Shown: positions 1-11,186 of the stretch, one piece after another
Layout: each line of letters begins with the position of its first letter
How positions within the stretch are numbered: position 1 is the first letter of the stretch
Source: Rhodococcus spelaei
GTDB taxonomy: Bacteria; Actinomycetota; Actinomycetes; Mycobacteriales; Mycobacteriaceae
DNA: 64,000 bases
Assembly: GCF_006704125.1 (NCBI RefSeq)
Contig: NZ_VIGH01000012.1
Location: forward strand, 1-64,000
Direction of reading: 5' to 3'
Notes under the pieces: model-generated
What the model was told of the DNA's origin: nothing
What the model saw: the letters and a program-made list of their open reading frames with translations, nothing else
Databases searched by the model: none
Program-made: the position numbers and the translations under genes

Positions 1-9
1 CAGAACAAG

Positions 10-31
10 CCCGACGGAGCGCGTTGTCGGG
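10..31. terminator. possible terminator hairpin of an upstream gene
   Basis: CCCGAC (10-15) and GTCGGG (26-31) form a 6-bp GC-rich inverted repeat with a 10-nt loop. No T-run follows. It may end a gene lying left of the window; the rest of 1-124 holds nothing else I can support. Confidence 0.25.
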
Positions 32-124
32 ATGGCTACACACCTACAATCACCACCGGCAACACTCCGCCATCGGTAGGAACGTTCCCTTCAGCCGATT
101 GACCAACGTCCCTGGGCAGTACAG

Positions 125-757
125 CTAGACGGCCGCGGCGCGCCGCACCAGCGACAGGAATGTGGCCGCGGTGAAGAACAGCCCGGAGAACACCCGGCCG
201 GTGACACGCTGCTGTCGCGGCGACCGCATGACCGCCAGCACCCGCGCGGCCAGGCCGGTGTAGCCGGTCATCACGATGACGTCGACGGTGATCATGGTCG
301 CCGCGATGATCGCGTACTGCGGGACTAGTGCCGCGGCGGGGTCGAGAAACTGCGGCAGCACGGCGAGCATGAACACCACGGCCTTCGGATTGCTGGCATT
401 GACCAGGAATCCGCGCGTGACCATGCCCGTGACCGACCGTCCCGGCCGTTCGGCATCGGTGGCGACCTCGGTCGGTGCCGCGCGCCACTGCCGGATGCCG
501 AGATACACCAGGTACGCGACACCGAACCACTTGATCACCGTGAACGCGAGCGCCGAACTGGCCAGCAGTGCGCCGACCCCGGCCGCGACGATCGCCACCT
601 GCAGCAGCAGGCCCAGTTGCAGGCCGAGGATGTTCCAGTAGCCGCGGCGCAGCCCGTGGTTCAGTCCGGCCGACATGGAGGCGATGGCGCCCGCTCCCGG
701 CGACAGGCTGATCACCCACGCCGCGCCGAGGAACGCCAGCCACACCTGCCATGTCAT
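125..757 (-). CDS. LysE/RhtB-family amino-acid exporter
   Basis: A 210-aa integral membrane protein predicted to export amino acids or related metabolites across the cytoplasmic membrane. The N-terminus carries the family signature LSPGAGAIASMSAGLNHG (about residues 18-35), followed by five to six hydrophobic segments and the conserved GFLVNASNPKAVVFMLAVLPQF block in the middle (about 115-136). The length is normal for the family (200-215 aa). The ATG at 757 is supported by a TAGGGT -10 box that ends 6 nt upstream, which would give a leaderless mRNA. It diverges from the SRPBCC gene. The substrate cannot be told from sequence: lysine, threonine, homoserine lactone and leucine exporters all share this fold. 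Confidence 0.88.
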   Translation of the reverse strand: MTWQVWLAFLGAAWVISLSPGAGAIASMSAGLNHGLRRGYWNILGLQLGLLLQVAIVAAGVGALLASSALAFTVIKWFGVAYLVYLGIRQWRAAPTEVATDAERPGRSVTGMVTRGFLVNASNPKAVVFMLAVLPQFLDPAAALVPQYAIIAATMITVDVIVMTGYTGLAARVLAVMRSPRQQRVTGRVFSGLFFTAATFLSLVRRAAAV

Positions 758-763
758 GGCCCG

Positions 764-769
764 ACCCTA
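764..769 (-). promoter_or_regulatory. leaderless -10 box of the LysE gene
   Basis: Read on the minus strand the hexamer is TAGGGT. Six nucleotides separate it from the ATG at 757, placing the transcription start on or next to the A of the start codon. Confidence 0.5.
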
Positions 770-797
770 TTACTTCCGCCGGTTCGCGCTTCGGGCG

Positions 798-803
798 TAC
801 CGT
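798..803 (+). promoter_or_regulatory. leaderless -10 box of the SRPBCC gene
   Basis: TACCGT, then 6 nt, then ATG at 810. It lies about 30 bp from the oppositely directed LysE promoter, so the two genes share one short divergent control region. Confidence 0.5.
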
Positions 804-809
804 GAGCAC

Positions 810-1286
810 ATGGCGAGTCCCATCGAATCCGTCGACCTCGGACGCCGCAAGGTCGCCCGCCGCGCCGTGATCGACGCCGCCGCACCCGAACTGTTCGCCC
901 AGGTGGCGGACCCCCGCCGGCACGCGGACCTGGACGGCTCCGGCACCGTCAAGGCGACGGTATCCGGCCCGGAGCGGCTCGCGCTCGGCGACAAGTTCTC
1001 GGTGAACATGCGGATGTTCGGTTTTCCGTACCGGATCACCAGCACCGTCACGGCATTCGAACCAGATCGGCTGATCGAGTGGCGGCATCCGTTCGGGCAC
1101 CGGTGGCGGTGGGAGTTCGACGACCTGCCGGCGGCCGGAGACGACGGCCCCCACACTCAGGTCACCGAGGTGTTCGACTACTCGACCTGCCCGATCGCGA
1201 AGGGGCTCGAACTGGGCGGATTCCCCGGGAAGAACGGGGACGGGATCACCGCCACCCTGCTGGGGCTCCAGCGCCGGTACCGCTGA
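810..1286 (+). CDS. SRPBCC-family (polyketide cyclase/START-like) protein
   Basis: A 158-aa soluble protein of the SRPBCC helix-grip fold, a hydrophobic-ligand pocket domain. The pattern RRAVIDAAAPELFAQVADPRRHADLDGSGTV near the N-terminus and FEPDRLIEWRH / TQVTEVFDY further on is typical of the actinobacterial members. The frame is open upstream to about 675, but ATG 810 is chosen because a TACCGT -10 box sits exactly 6 nt before it and the conserved domain begins directly after. The stop lies 4 nt from the stop of the convergent glycosidase gene. The ligand or enzymatic role is unknown. Confidence 0.75.
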   Translation: MASPIESVDLGRRKVARRAVIDAAAPELFAQVADPRRHADLDGSGTVKATVSGPERLALGDKFSVNMRMFGFPYRITSTVTAFEPDRLIEWRHPFGHRWRWEFDDLPAAGDDGPHTQVTEVFDYSTCPIAKGLELGGFPGKNGDGITATLLGLQRRYR

Positions 1287-1290
1287 ACGC

Positions 1291-2613
1291 TCAGCTGCCC
1301 GACGACCCGGTCGGCGCGCCGGACTTCGGCGGGTTCAGGCAACTCTGCGGCGGGTTCACCAGCGAGCACACCGACTGCCGCATGACCGGCCGGTAGTCGG
1401 CGGGCACGCCGTTCGCGGCGATCACGTCCCGGTAGGCGGCGACCGCGTCGGTGGGCCTGCGGGTGAGCGTCGGGTCGGTGAGCACATCGACCGTGTAGAG
1501 GCCGAACCGGTTCCGGTAGCTGCCCCATTCGTAGTTGTCGGTGATCGACCAGTAGTTGTAGCCGATCACGTTGGCGCCGTCGGCCTTCGCCCGGGTCAGC
1601 CAGTAGACGTGGTCGCGCAGGTGGTCCGAGCGGGTGTACCCGTCCGCCCGCGGTTTTCCGTTGTCGCTGGGCATCCCGTTCTCGACGATGTAGATCGGCA
1701 GCCCCGGGTAGCGCTCGGCGTAGTGCATCACCGCGTGGTAGATGCCGTCCGGCTGGGGCGTGATGTCGTAGAAGGCGTCGCTGATCGCGTTCGCGGCGGA
1801 GAGGTTGTCCAGTGAGACGCCGTAGTAGTAGTCCACGCCGATGAAGTCGAGCTTGTCGCGGACCCGGTCGACGAAGGTGGCGTCGAGCCCGCTCTCGACG
1901 GCCGGAATGTAGGAGACGTTGCTCGACACCCGGGCGCCGGGATCGAGCCGATGGACGAGGTCGTAGGCGCCGCGGTGCGCGCGGACCAGTCGGTCCGTCA
2001 TCAGTGGGACGCCGAGCGGGCTGATGCCGCCGAAGGTCAGTTCCTTGAGGGCGAAGGCCGTCGGCTCGTTGATGGTGATCCAGTCGGCCCCGACGCCGGC
2101 GTACCGGGCAATCACGTGTTCGGCGTTGGTGAGCCAGAACCCGACGGTCTCGTCGTTGCCCCAGCCCCCGCGGTCGGCGATCCAGCCGGGGTAGACGAAA
2201 TGGTCGAGGGTGATCATCGGCTTCATGCCGTGGGAGCGGATCTGCCGGACCACGTCGTCGTAGTAGGCGAACGCGGACTCGTCCCATGCGCCGGGCGTCG
2301 GTTGCACGCGGGCCCACTCGACGGAGAAGCGGAAGACCTTGACTCCCATCGCCGCGGTGTTGGCGATGTCCTCGGGGTAGCGGTGCAGGAAGTCCGGGCC
2401 GGGCCCGTACGGGTCGTGGGTCTTGCCTGCCGCGATGTAGCGCGACCAATTGCTGTCCGGGGGTGGCCCTTCCGCTTGGAATCCCGAGGTCGCCACGCCC
2501 CATTCGAAGTCCGCGCCGAGGCCGGCCGGTGCGGCCTGTGCGGGTCCGGCGACGACGATCGGACCTGCGACGAGGGCGAGGACGAGGGCGAGGACGCGCA
2601 CGATTCGGGCCAC
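1291..2613 (-). CDS. secreted GH1 beta-glycosidase
   Basis: A 440-aa glycoside hydrolase family 1 enzyme, which hydrolyses beta-glucosides or related beta-glycosides with retention. A signal peptide is visible (basic start, hydrophobic stretch, AQA|AP near residue 27), so it should act outside the membrane. The general acid/base is Glu183 in TINEP and the nucleophile is Glu311 in IYIVENG; the family motif FRFSVEWARVQP is at about 94-105 and YNYWSITDNYEWG is near the C-terminus. The length is usual for GH1. The GTG at 2613 follows a TACCCT -10 box by 7 nt. A secreted GH1 enzyme is uncommon, since most bacterial ones are cytosolic. The C-terminal tail is Pro/Ser-rich with two Cys and may be a cap or linker. 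Confidence 0.9.
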   Translation of the reverse strand: MARIVRVLALVLALVAGPIVVAGPAQAAPAGLGADFEWGVATSGFQAEGPPPDSNWSRYIAAGKTHDPYGPGPDFLHRYPEDIANTAAMGVKVFRFSVEWARVQPTPGAWDESAFAYYDDVVRQIRSHGMKPMITLDHFVYPGWIADRGGWGNDETVGFWLTNAEHVIARYAGVGADWITINEPTAFALKELTFGGISPLGVPLMTDRLVRAHRGAYDLVHRLDPGARVSSNVSYIPAVESGLDATFVDRVRDKLDFIGVDYYYGVSLDNLSAANAISDAFYDITPQPDGIYHAVMHYAERYPGLPIYIVENGMPSDNGKPRADGYTRSDHLRDHVYWLTRAKADGANVIGYNYWSITDNYEWGSYRNRFGLYTVDVLTDPTLTRRPTDAVAAYRDVIAANGVPADYRPVMRQSVCSLVNPPQSCLNPPKSGAPTGSSGS

Positions 2614-2620
2614 GCCTCGG

Positions 2621-2626
2621 AGGGTA
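2621..2626 (-). promoter_or_regulatory. leaderless -10 box of the GH1 gene
   Basis: TACCCT on the minus strand, 7 nt before the GTG start at 2613. Confidence 0.45.
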
Positions 2627-2764
2627 GGGCAGTGCGGCCGAAGCGCGTGGTGAAATCCGGCCCGGTAATTCCGTTCGATGATTCAACGGTTTTGCGGCGG
2701 TCCCGACGCCGGACCACGCATCATGGACGGGCACTGAGTTGTCGCCGACCCGAAAGGTTCTGCT

Positions 2765-3601
2765 GTGAACGCCCCGCTCGCCTTCTTCGACTCGACCCCG
2801 GACGGTTTCGTACCGTTGCACTTCGCGATCAGCCGGTGGTCGCCCGACATGGTGAACGGCGCGGCGCTGTGCGGTCTCGTCGCGCGGGCGCTCGAAAACA
2901 GCCACGGCGGTGACGGTTTCGTGCCGGCCAGGCTGACAGTGGACCTGTTCCGGCCCGCGTTGACCAGGCCGCTGACCGCCGTGACCACCGGAGTGCGGGA
3001 CGGCAAGCGGATCCGGGTCGCCGACGCCGAACTGCTGCAGGACGGCGAGCCGGTGGTGCGGGCGACCGCGGTGTTCCTGCGGCCGTCCGAGCAGCCGCCG
3101 GGGCAGGTCTGGACCCGCGAGCGTAGGCCGTCGCCGCCGCCCGCCACGATCGCGCCGCCGACCGAAGCGCTGACGCCGCCGTACTTCGGCAGCGACGACC
3201 ACCCCGACGGCTGGTCCACGTCGATGCTCGAGCATCAGGGGGCGAGCCGAAAGAGGATGTGGGCGCGGCATCTTCCCGCAGTCGTGGGGGAGGAGCCGTC
3301 GCCGTTCGTGCGGGCCGCGATGGCGGGGGAGCCGACCAGCCTGATGACCAACTGGGGCACCGCGGGCGTCGGATTCATCAATGTCGACATGACACTGGTG
3401 CTGGCCCGACTACCCGAGGGGCTCGACGTCGGGATCGAGGCGGACGACCACATCAGCGCAGACGGCGTCGCGGTGGGCACCGCGACGATGTTCGACCGCC
3501 GCGGAACGGTGGGCACGTGCGTGGTGAGCGCACTCGCGAACGCGCGACGTCAGGTGGACTTCGCGGGCCAGGGCGAGTTCGAACTGCCCGCGACGAACTA
3601 G
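2765..3601 (+). CDS. acyl-CoA thioesterase-like (double hot-dog) protein
   Basis: A 278-aa cytosolic protein of the actinobacterial thioesterase family related to TesB. The first half (ISRWSPDMVNGAALCGLVARALE, then FVPARLTVDLFRPA and ADAELLQDGEPVVRATAVFLR) is the N-terminal hot-dog domain. The second half (LMTNWGTAGVGFINVDMTLVLARLP, then VAVGTATMFDRRGTVGTC) is the C-terminal one. These enzymes hydrolyse acyl-CoA thioesters; chain-length preference cannot be read. GTG 2765 is chosen because an AAAGG ribosome site lies 8-12 nt upstream (about 2752-2756). It is convergent with the SPFH gene, with both stop codons inside one palindrome. Confidence 0.7.
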   Translation: MNAPLAFFDSTPDGFVPLHFAISRWSPDMVNGAALCGLVARALENSHGGDGFVPARLTVDLFRPALTRPLTAVTTGVRDGKRIRVADAELLQDGEPVVRATAVFLRPSEQPPGQVWTRERRPSPPPATIAPPTEALTPPYFGSDDHPDGWSTSMLEHQGASRKRMWARHLPAVVGEEPSPFVRAAMAGEPTSLMTNWGTAGVGFINVDMTLVLARLPEGLDVGIEADDHISADGVAVGTATMFDRRGTVGTCVVSALANARRQVDFAGQGEFELPATN

Positions 3602-3611
3602 TTAACTAGTT
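3596..3611. repeat. 16-bp perfect palindrome holding two convergent stop codons
   Basis: AACTAGTT is repeated twice in tandem. Each unit is itself palindromic and the whole 16 bp is a perfect inverted repeat. The TAG of the thioesterase gene (3599-3601) and the TAG of the SPFH gene (3606-3608, minus strand) both fall inside it. The AT-rich block stands out from the surrounding GC-rich DNA. Confidence 0.8.
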
Positions 3612-4373
3612 CTCGGGTTTCGCATCCGTACCGAGGAACGGTCGGATCAGGTCGATCGGCAGCGGGAAGATCACCGTGGAGTTGTGCTCGCCACCGACCT
3701 CCCGCAACGTCTGCAGGTAGCGAAGTTGCAGGGTCGTCGAGTTCCGGCTGATCACCTCGGCGGCCTCGGCCAGCTTCGCGGAGGCCTGGAACTCACCCTC
3801 GGCGTTGATGATCTTCGCGCGCCGCTCGCGCTCGGCCTCGGCCTGGCGGGCGATGGCGCGCTGCATGTTCTCCGGGATCTCGACGTCCTTGATCTCCACG
3901 GTGGTGACCTTGACGCCCCATGGTTCGGTCTGCTGGTCGATCACCTTCTGCAGGTCGTCGTTGAGGCGGTCGCGGTCGGCGAGCAGGGTGTCGAGCTCGG
4001 CCTTGCCGAGCACCGAGCGCAGCGTGGTTTGGGCGATCTGAGTGGTCGCGGCGAGAAAGTCCTCGACCTCGACGACCGCGCGGTTCGCGTCGAGCACCCG
4101 GAAGTAGGCGACCGCAGTCACCCGGGCGGGCACGTTGTCGCGGGTGATGACCTCCTGTACGGGAACGTTCAGGGTCACCGTGCGCAGCCCGACCCGGACC
4201 ATCCGGTCGACGCCCGGGATCAGCAGCACCAGACCGGGGCCCTTGACCTCGAGCACGCGTCCGAGCCGGAACACCACGGCGCGCTCGTACTCGCGCAGCA
4301 CCCGCACCGCGGTCCCGGGCACCACCAGCGCGAGGACGGCGAGGACCACGATCAGGGTGAACAGGATGGTCAC
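3606..4373 (-). CDS. SPFH/stomatin-like membrane protein (slipin/QmcA type)
   Basis: A 255-aa band-7 protein. It has one N-terminal membrane segment (about residues 2-25), then the SPFH domain ([61 protein letters not shown]) and a C-terminal coiled coil rich in Ala/Glu/Arg ([23 protein letters not shown]). Such proteins oligomerise into membrane microdomains and often pair with NfeD proteins. Here the GTG start at 4373 overlaps the TGA of the upstream nfeD-like gene (GTGA), so translation is probably coupled. The open frame runs on to 5030, but that part is shadow sequence over nfeD. Confidence 0.88.
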   Translation of the reverse strand: MTILFTLIVVLAVLALVVPGTAVRVLREYERAVVFRLGRVLEVKGPGLVLLIPGVDRMVRVGLRTVTLNVPVQEVITRDNVPARVTAVAYFRVLDANRAVVEVEDFLAATTQIAQTTLRSVLGKAELDTLLADRDRLNDDLQKVIDQQTEPWGVKVTTVEIKDVEIPENMQRAIARQAEAERERRAKIINAEGEFQASAKLAEAAEVISRNSTTLQLRYLQTLREVGGEHNSTVIFPLPIDLIRPFLGTDAKPEN

Positions 4374-4861
4374 AGCGGTACCTCCCAGGGTTCCGGTCTG
4401 CGCACCGTCAGGGTCAGTCCGTGGACGCCCTCGACGACGACCGACTCGCCTGCGGCGGGCACCGGGTCGTCGGGGTAGCCGAACTCGATGCGGGCCGACC
4501 ACAGTCCGCCGTCCGCACGCACCTGGCCGGTCGGGCCGGACCAACTGCTGACGGTCGCATGCGAGCCCACCAGCGACTGCGGTCCGCCGCGAACCGGGGC
4601 CCGCCGCGAGGTGACGACCTTGCGGCCCGCGACCGCCGTGACGCCGAGTCCGATCCCCGCGACGCCGAGCGCGATCGGCACCGCGACCACCTGTCCGGCA
4701 CCGCCGGACAGGAACAGCATCCACACGCCCGCACCGATCGCGAGAACCGCGATCCCGCCGAGCACGCCCGAGGTCGGGGTGTGCGCCTCCACCAGGATGA
4801 GCAGCAGGCCCAGCAACACGGCCACCACGCCGAACGTGGCCATCTCGACTCCCACGATCAC
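4370..4861 (-). CDS. NfeD-like membrane protein
   Basis: A 163-aa protein with three to four hydrophobic segments in the first 85 residues ([40 protein letters not shown] and following), then a C-terminal soluble OB-fold-like NfeD domain ([31 protein letters not shown]). It is the short type without the ClpP-like protease domain. GTG 4861 and ATG 4843 are both possible starts; the second would shorten it by six residues. It is the first gene of a two-gene operon with the SPFH protein. NfeD and SPFH proteins are known partners in membrane quality control, and their role here is inferred from that pairing. Confidence 0.8.
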   Translation of the reverse strand: MIVGVEMATFGVVAVLLGLLLILVEAHTPTSGVLGGIAVLAIGAGVWMLFLSGGAGQVVAVPIALGVAGIGLGVTAVAGRKVVTSRRAPVRGGPQSLVGSHATVSSWSGPTGQVRADGGLWSARIEFGYPDDPVPAAGESVVVEGVHGLTLTVRRPEPWEVPL

Positions 4862-5090
4862 GCCGTCCGAGGGCCCGGCTGCCGTGGCGATCGCCCGGCC
4901 GATCGACCCTCAGTTCAACGGTAGGCCCGTACCGGCGTGGCTGCCACCAGTGCGGGAAGGCAATGCGTCGGCGGTTCGGGCGGCGATGGTTTGTTACAGG
5001 CTCGTAAATGTGTTCTGCGTCACGTACCATGATTCGACTGCCCCTGAACTTTCGGCAGTGATCGTCGTTTACACCCGCCGGGAGCTCGAG

Positions 5091-6263
5091 ATGGCAGCGA
5101 ATCCATCGCCGTCGAAGCGGACCGTACGCCGCGTGGATGACCCGCGGCCGGCGCCAGAGATGTCCTCCAGGAAGTCGGCTCAGTCAATCAGGAAGACGGC
5201 TCAGTCGACCAGAAGGAAGACCGGGCAGTCGACCAGGACGAGGCCGGCGGGTCCACGCGCGCCGCACATCGCGGTTGCCGTCGAACCCCAGTTCATCCGC
5301 GGTGCGAGTCTGCGGTCCCAACTGCTCGCCGGCGCGTTGCGGTACACGGTCAAACCGGTGCTCGGCGCATGGGGACTGTGGCCGAGTCCGCTCTGGCCCG
5401 CCGGTCTGCTGGACCACGCCGCCCGGTTCCTGCCACCGACGAGGGGGGTGCGCACGCGGCGGGTGCGTCTGGACGACTGCGACGCCGAATGGATGCCCGC
5501 GGCCGGCGGGGCCGAACGCGCGGTGCTGTACCTGCACGGCGGTGGGTTCCTCACCTGCGGGCTCAACACCCACCGCAGGCTCGCGTCTCGGGTCGGGCTC
5601 GCGGCCGGGGCCGGCGTGCTCAGCGTGGACTACCGGATGCTGCCGCGGCACCCGATCGGCGACGCGGTCGTGGACGGTGTTGCCGGCTACCGCTGGCTGC
5701 TCGACCGCGGCTACGCCCCGGACCGGATCGTGGTCGCGGGCGACTCCGCCGGCGGGTTCCTGACCTTCATGACAGCGCTCGCCGCCGCCGAACTCGGGCT
5801 GCCGAAGCCGGCGGCCCTGGTCGCGTTGTCGCCGCTGACCGATCTGAACCCGGCGGGCAAGCTCGCGAACCCCGGCGCCGACGACTGCCCGCTGATTCCG
5901 CGCTCGGTGATACTCGCGCTTGCCGAGATCGCGGATCGCGTCGACCGCCGCGCCGCCACCGGCATCCGCGGGCCGCTGCGCTCGCCGGTCGACAGCGTCC
6001 TGACCGGACTGCCGCCGGTGCTGATCCAGGTCGGGTCCACGGAGATGCTGTACCCGGATTCGGAACTGATGGCTCAGCGACTCGGGGCAGCGGGGGTGCC
6101 GGTCACCCTCGAGGTGTGGGACCGGCAGGTGCACGTGTTCCACGCCGCCGCCGACCTGGTGCCGGAGGCCGGGCGAGCGATTGCCCGGATCGGCGAGTTC
6201 ATCCGCGCCGCCACCGCCGCAGGTGCCGTGACCGCGGCGACCCTCATGCCCGCGGAGGCCTGA
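5091..6263 (+). CDS. alpha/beta-hydrolase, hormone-sensitive-lipase family, with basic N-terminal repeat
   Basis: A 390-aa esterase/lipase of the HSL group. The oxyanion motif HGGGF is at residues 149-153, the nucleophile Ser219 lies in GDSAGG, and the acid and His are probably in YPDSEL and [10 protein letters not shown] near the C-terminus. The first 60 residues are not part of the fold: they are basic and repetitive, with RKSAQS (27-32), RKTAQS (34-39) and RKTGQS (42-47). The frame is open from 4488, but ATG 5091 has a GGAG ribosome site 6 nt before it (5081-5084) and is the best start. It lies just before the Lnt-like gene (12-nt gap) and may be cotranscribed. Substrate unknown. Confidence 0.85.
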   Translation: MAANPSPSKRTVRRVDDPRPAPEMSSRKSAQSIRKTAQSTRRKTGQSTRTRPAGPRAPHIAVAVEPQFIRGASLRSQLLAGALRYTVKPVLGAWGLWPSPLWPAGLLDHAARFLPPTRGVRTRRVRLDDCDAEWMPAAGGAERAVLYLHGGGFLTCGLNTHRRLASRVGLAAGAGVLSVDYRMLPRHPIGDAVVDGVAGYRWLLDRGYAPDRIVVAGDSAGGFLTFMTALAAAELGLPKPAALVALSPLTDLNPAGKLANPGADDCPLIPRSVILALAEIADRVDRRAATGIRGPLRSPVDSVLTGLPPVLIQVGSTEMLYPDSELMAQRLGAAGVPVTLEVWDRQVHVFHAAADLVPEAGRAIARIGEFIRAATAAGAVTAATLMPAEA

Positions 6264-6275
6264 CGGGGATCCGTC

Positions 6276-7847
6276 GTGTCCAGCTCGGGTGGCGGTACTT
6301 CGCTTGCCGCACTGGGAAAGTCGCGATGGACCCGACGGGCGGGCGCATTCCTCGCCGGCGCCGCACCGGTGTTCGCGTTCCCCGAGCCGAACCTCGGGTG
6401 GCTCGCCTGGGTGGCGTTGGTCCCCGCACTTCTCCTGCTCAGGGGCGCGAGTTCGGCACGGGAGGCGGCCCTGCTCGGCTGGCTCACCGGTGTCGGATTC
6501 CTGGCGGCCACCCAGTACTGGCTGGTGCCCAATCTCGTCTGGTTCTTCCCGCCGGCGATCGGATTGGTGGCGTTGTTGTGGGTCGGCTGGGGGATTGTGG
6601 TGTGGATCCTGTTGCGGGGCAACGTCAGCGTTGGTCGGGCCGTGGTCGCCGTGTTCGGTGTGTCCGCCGGGTGGACTGTGATCGAGGTGGTCCGGTCCTG
6701 GCAGTGGCTCGGCGGCCCCTGGTCGCTGCTCGGTGCGACCCAGTGGCGGCATCCGAGCATGCTCGGCCTCGCCGCACTCGGCGGCGGGTGGCTGGTCGGA
6801 TTCGCGATCGTCGCGGCCAACACGGGCCTCGTCGTGCTGATCGTGACCCGTGCGGCGGCGCGGTCGGTCGGGGCGGTGGCCGTTGTGCTCGCGCTGGTGT
6901 CGGGCCCGCTCTGGTACGCCGGATTCCCTCCGCCGTCGACAGCGGACCGGGTGCACGTCGCGCTGATCCAGCCGGGAATCGTCCACGGCGACTTGCTCTC
7001 TCGTGAGGAGGAGCTGACCCGTGCGGTGGCGGGACGGGTCGGCCTCGTGGTGTGGGGCGAGAGCAGCGTCGACGACGACCCCGGTGACCACCCCGAGGTC
7101 CTGGACCGGCTCACCGCGCTGTCCCGGTCGGTCGGTGCGGACCTGCTCGTCAACGTCGACGCCCGGGCGGGGGCGTCCGGTGCCATCGCGAAGACTGCGA
7201 CTCTGATCGACGCACACGGGATCGTCGCGACCTACGCCAAGACGCGTCTGGTGCCGTTCGGTGAGTACGTGCCTTTTCGCGATCGGCTCGGCTGGCTCAG
7301 CCGGATCACCGCCGCGGCGGGGGAGAACCGGCAGCCCGGTCGCGGTCTGGTCGTCATGGACGCGAACGGCGTGGCGATCGGGCCACTCGTCTCGTTCGAG
7401 CTGACCTTCCCGGACCTGGCCCGCAGGCAGGCCAGGGGAGGGGCGGGACTGCTGGTCTACCAGACGTCCACCGCGACCTTCCAGGGCAGTTGGGCGCCCG
7501 CGCAGTTGGCGAGCTTCGGAGCGCTGCGTGCCGCGGAGACCGGCCGACCGGCCGTCGTGGCGGCGCTGACCGGCGTGTCGGCGGGCTTCGACGCGCGGGG
7601 CAACCGGCTGGCATGGTTGCCGTCCGCTGCACACGGCGCGCTCGAGGTCGACGTGCCGCTGTCGGTGCGGGACACCGCCTACGACCGGTTCGGCGACTCC
7701 GTGCCGGCGGCATGCGCGGGACTGCTCGTCGTGATCGCGGTCAGCGGTGCTGCTGTTCGGCTCGTTTCTGGACGGCGGGGCGGAACAGGTCGAGGTAGCC
7801 CCGGCGGGCCTGGGACGCGCCGCACGGCGGTCGGCGAAAATCAGTAG
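6276..7847 (+). CDS. apolipoprotein N-acyltransferase-like protein with Cys to Ser at the catalytic site
   Basis: A 523-aa membrane protein with about six N-terminal hydrophobic segments followed by a nitrilase-type domain, the Lnt architecture. Lnt transfers an acyl chain to the N-terminal Cys of lipoproteins through a Glu-Lys-Cys triad. Glu262 (VVWGES) and Lys322 (TYAKTRLVPFGEYVPF) are present. At the Cys position the motif reads LVSFELTFPDLAR with Ser373 (TCG at 7392-7394) instead of the usual C-Y-E. One further hydrophobic segment precedes a Gly/Arg-rich tail. It may be an inactive or repurposed paralogue, with the working Lnt encoded elsewhere; I recall a mycobacterial second Lnt-like protein with the same change. 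GTG 6276 has no strong ribosome site. Confidence 0.82.
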   Translation: MSSSGGGTSLAALGKSRWTRRAGAFLAGAAPVFAFPEPNLGWLAWVALVPALLLLRGASSAREAALLGWLTGVGFLAATQYWLVPNLVWFFPPAIGLVALLWVGWGIVVWILLRGNVSVGRAVVAVFGVSAGWTVIEVVRSWQWLGGPWSLLGATQWRHPSMLGLAALGGGWLVGFAIVAANTGLVVLIVTRAAARSVGAVAVVLALVSGPLWYAGFPPPSTADRVHVALIQPGIVHGDLLSREEELTRAVAGRVGLVVWGESSVDDDPGDHPEVLDRLTALSRSVGADLLVNVDARAGASGAIAKTATLIDAHGIVATYAKTRLVPFGEYVPFRDRLGWLSRITAAAGENRQPGRGLVVMDANGVAIGPLVSFELTFPDLARRQARGGAGLLVYQTSTATFQGSWAPAQLASFGALRAAETGRPAVVAALTGVSAGFDARGNRLAWLPSAAHGALEVDVPLSVRDTAYDRFGDSVPAACAGLLVVIAVSGAAVRLVSGRRGGTGRGSPGGPGTRRTAVGENQ

Positions 7848-7863
7848 CAACTATCCTGGACAA

Positions 7864-7869
7864 TTGACA
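7864..7869 (+). promoter_or_regulatory. candidate -35 element before hisD
   Basis: TTGACA, a perfect consensus hexamer, lies in the 64-nt gap before hisD. The matching -10 is unclear: GATAAT (7875-7880) is only 5 bp away, too close to pair with it, and could instead be a -10 with a weak -35 further left. Confidence 0.3.
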
Positions 7870-7911
7870 GCGCGATAATCGACACAAACCCATCCTTTCG
7901 AAGGGACCCTC

Positions 7912-11029
<3,118 letters not shown>

Positions 11030-11033
11030 TTCT

Positions 11034-11186
11034 ATGAGTGACTTCCTGATCTACGGACTCTTCCTGCTGGCCGGATTCGCGGTCGGCGGTGCCTACTCGC
11101 TGTGGAAGGTCAACAAGTTCGCCGCCGGCGTGCTGGTCGCGCTGGCGATCATCGCGGTGGTCGCCGGCGTCCTCCGGCTCGTCTGA
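11034..11186 (+). CDS. small two-helix membrane protein in the his cluster
   Basis: A 50-aa protein made almost wholly of two hydrophobic helices (DFLIYGLFLLAGFAVGGAYSLWK and FAAGVLVALAIIAVVAGVL) joined by a short basic turn. No enzymatic motif. It starts 4 nt after hisB and its TGA overlaps the ATG of the MFS gene (TGATG), so it is part of the operon. I do not recognise a named family. Its fixed place between hisB and the transporter suggests a helper role for the transporter or simply a conserved membrane filler; function unknown. Confidence 0.7.
   Translation: MSDFLIYGLFLLAGFAVGGAYSLWKVNKFAAGVLVALAIIAVVAGVLRLV

Noticed and set aside
5184-7850. 888-codon open frame on the minus strand
   Set aside because: It is the antisense shadow of the hydrolase and Lnt-like genes. 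Its product is rich in Arg/His/Gly/Pro/Gln without any domain, the usual result of GC-rich antisense frames.
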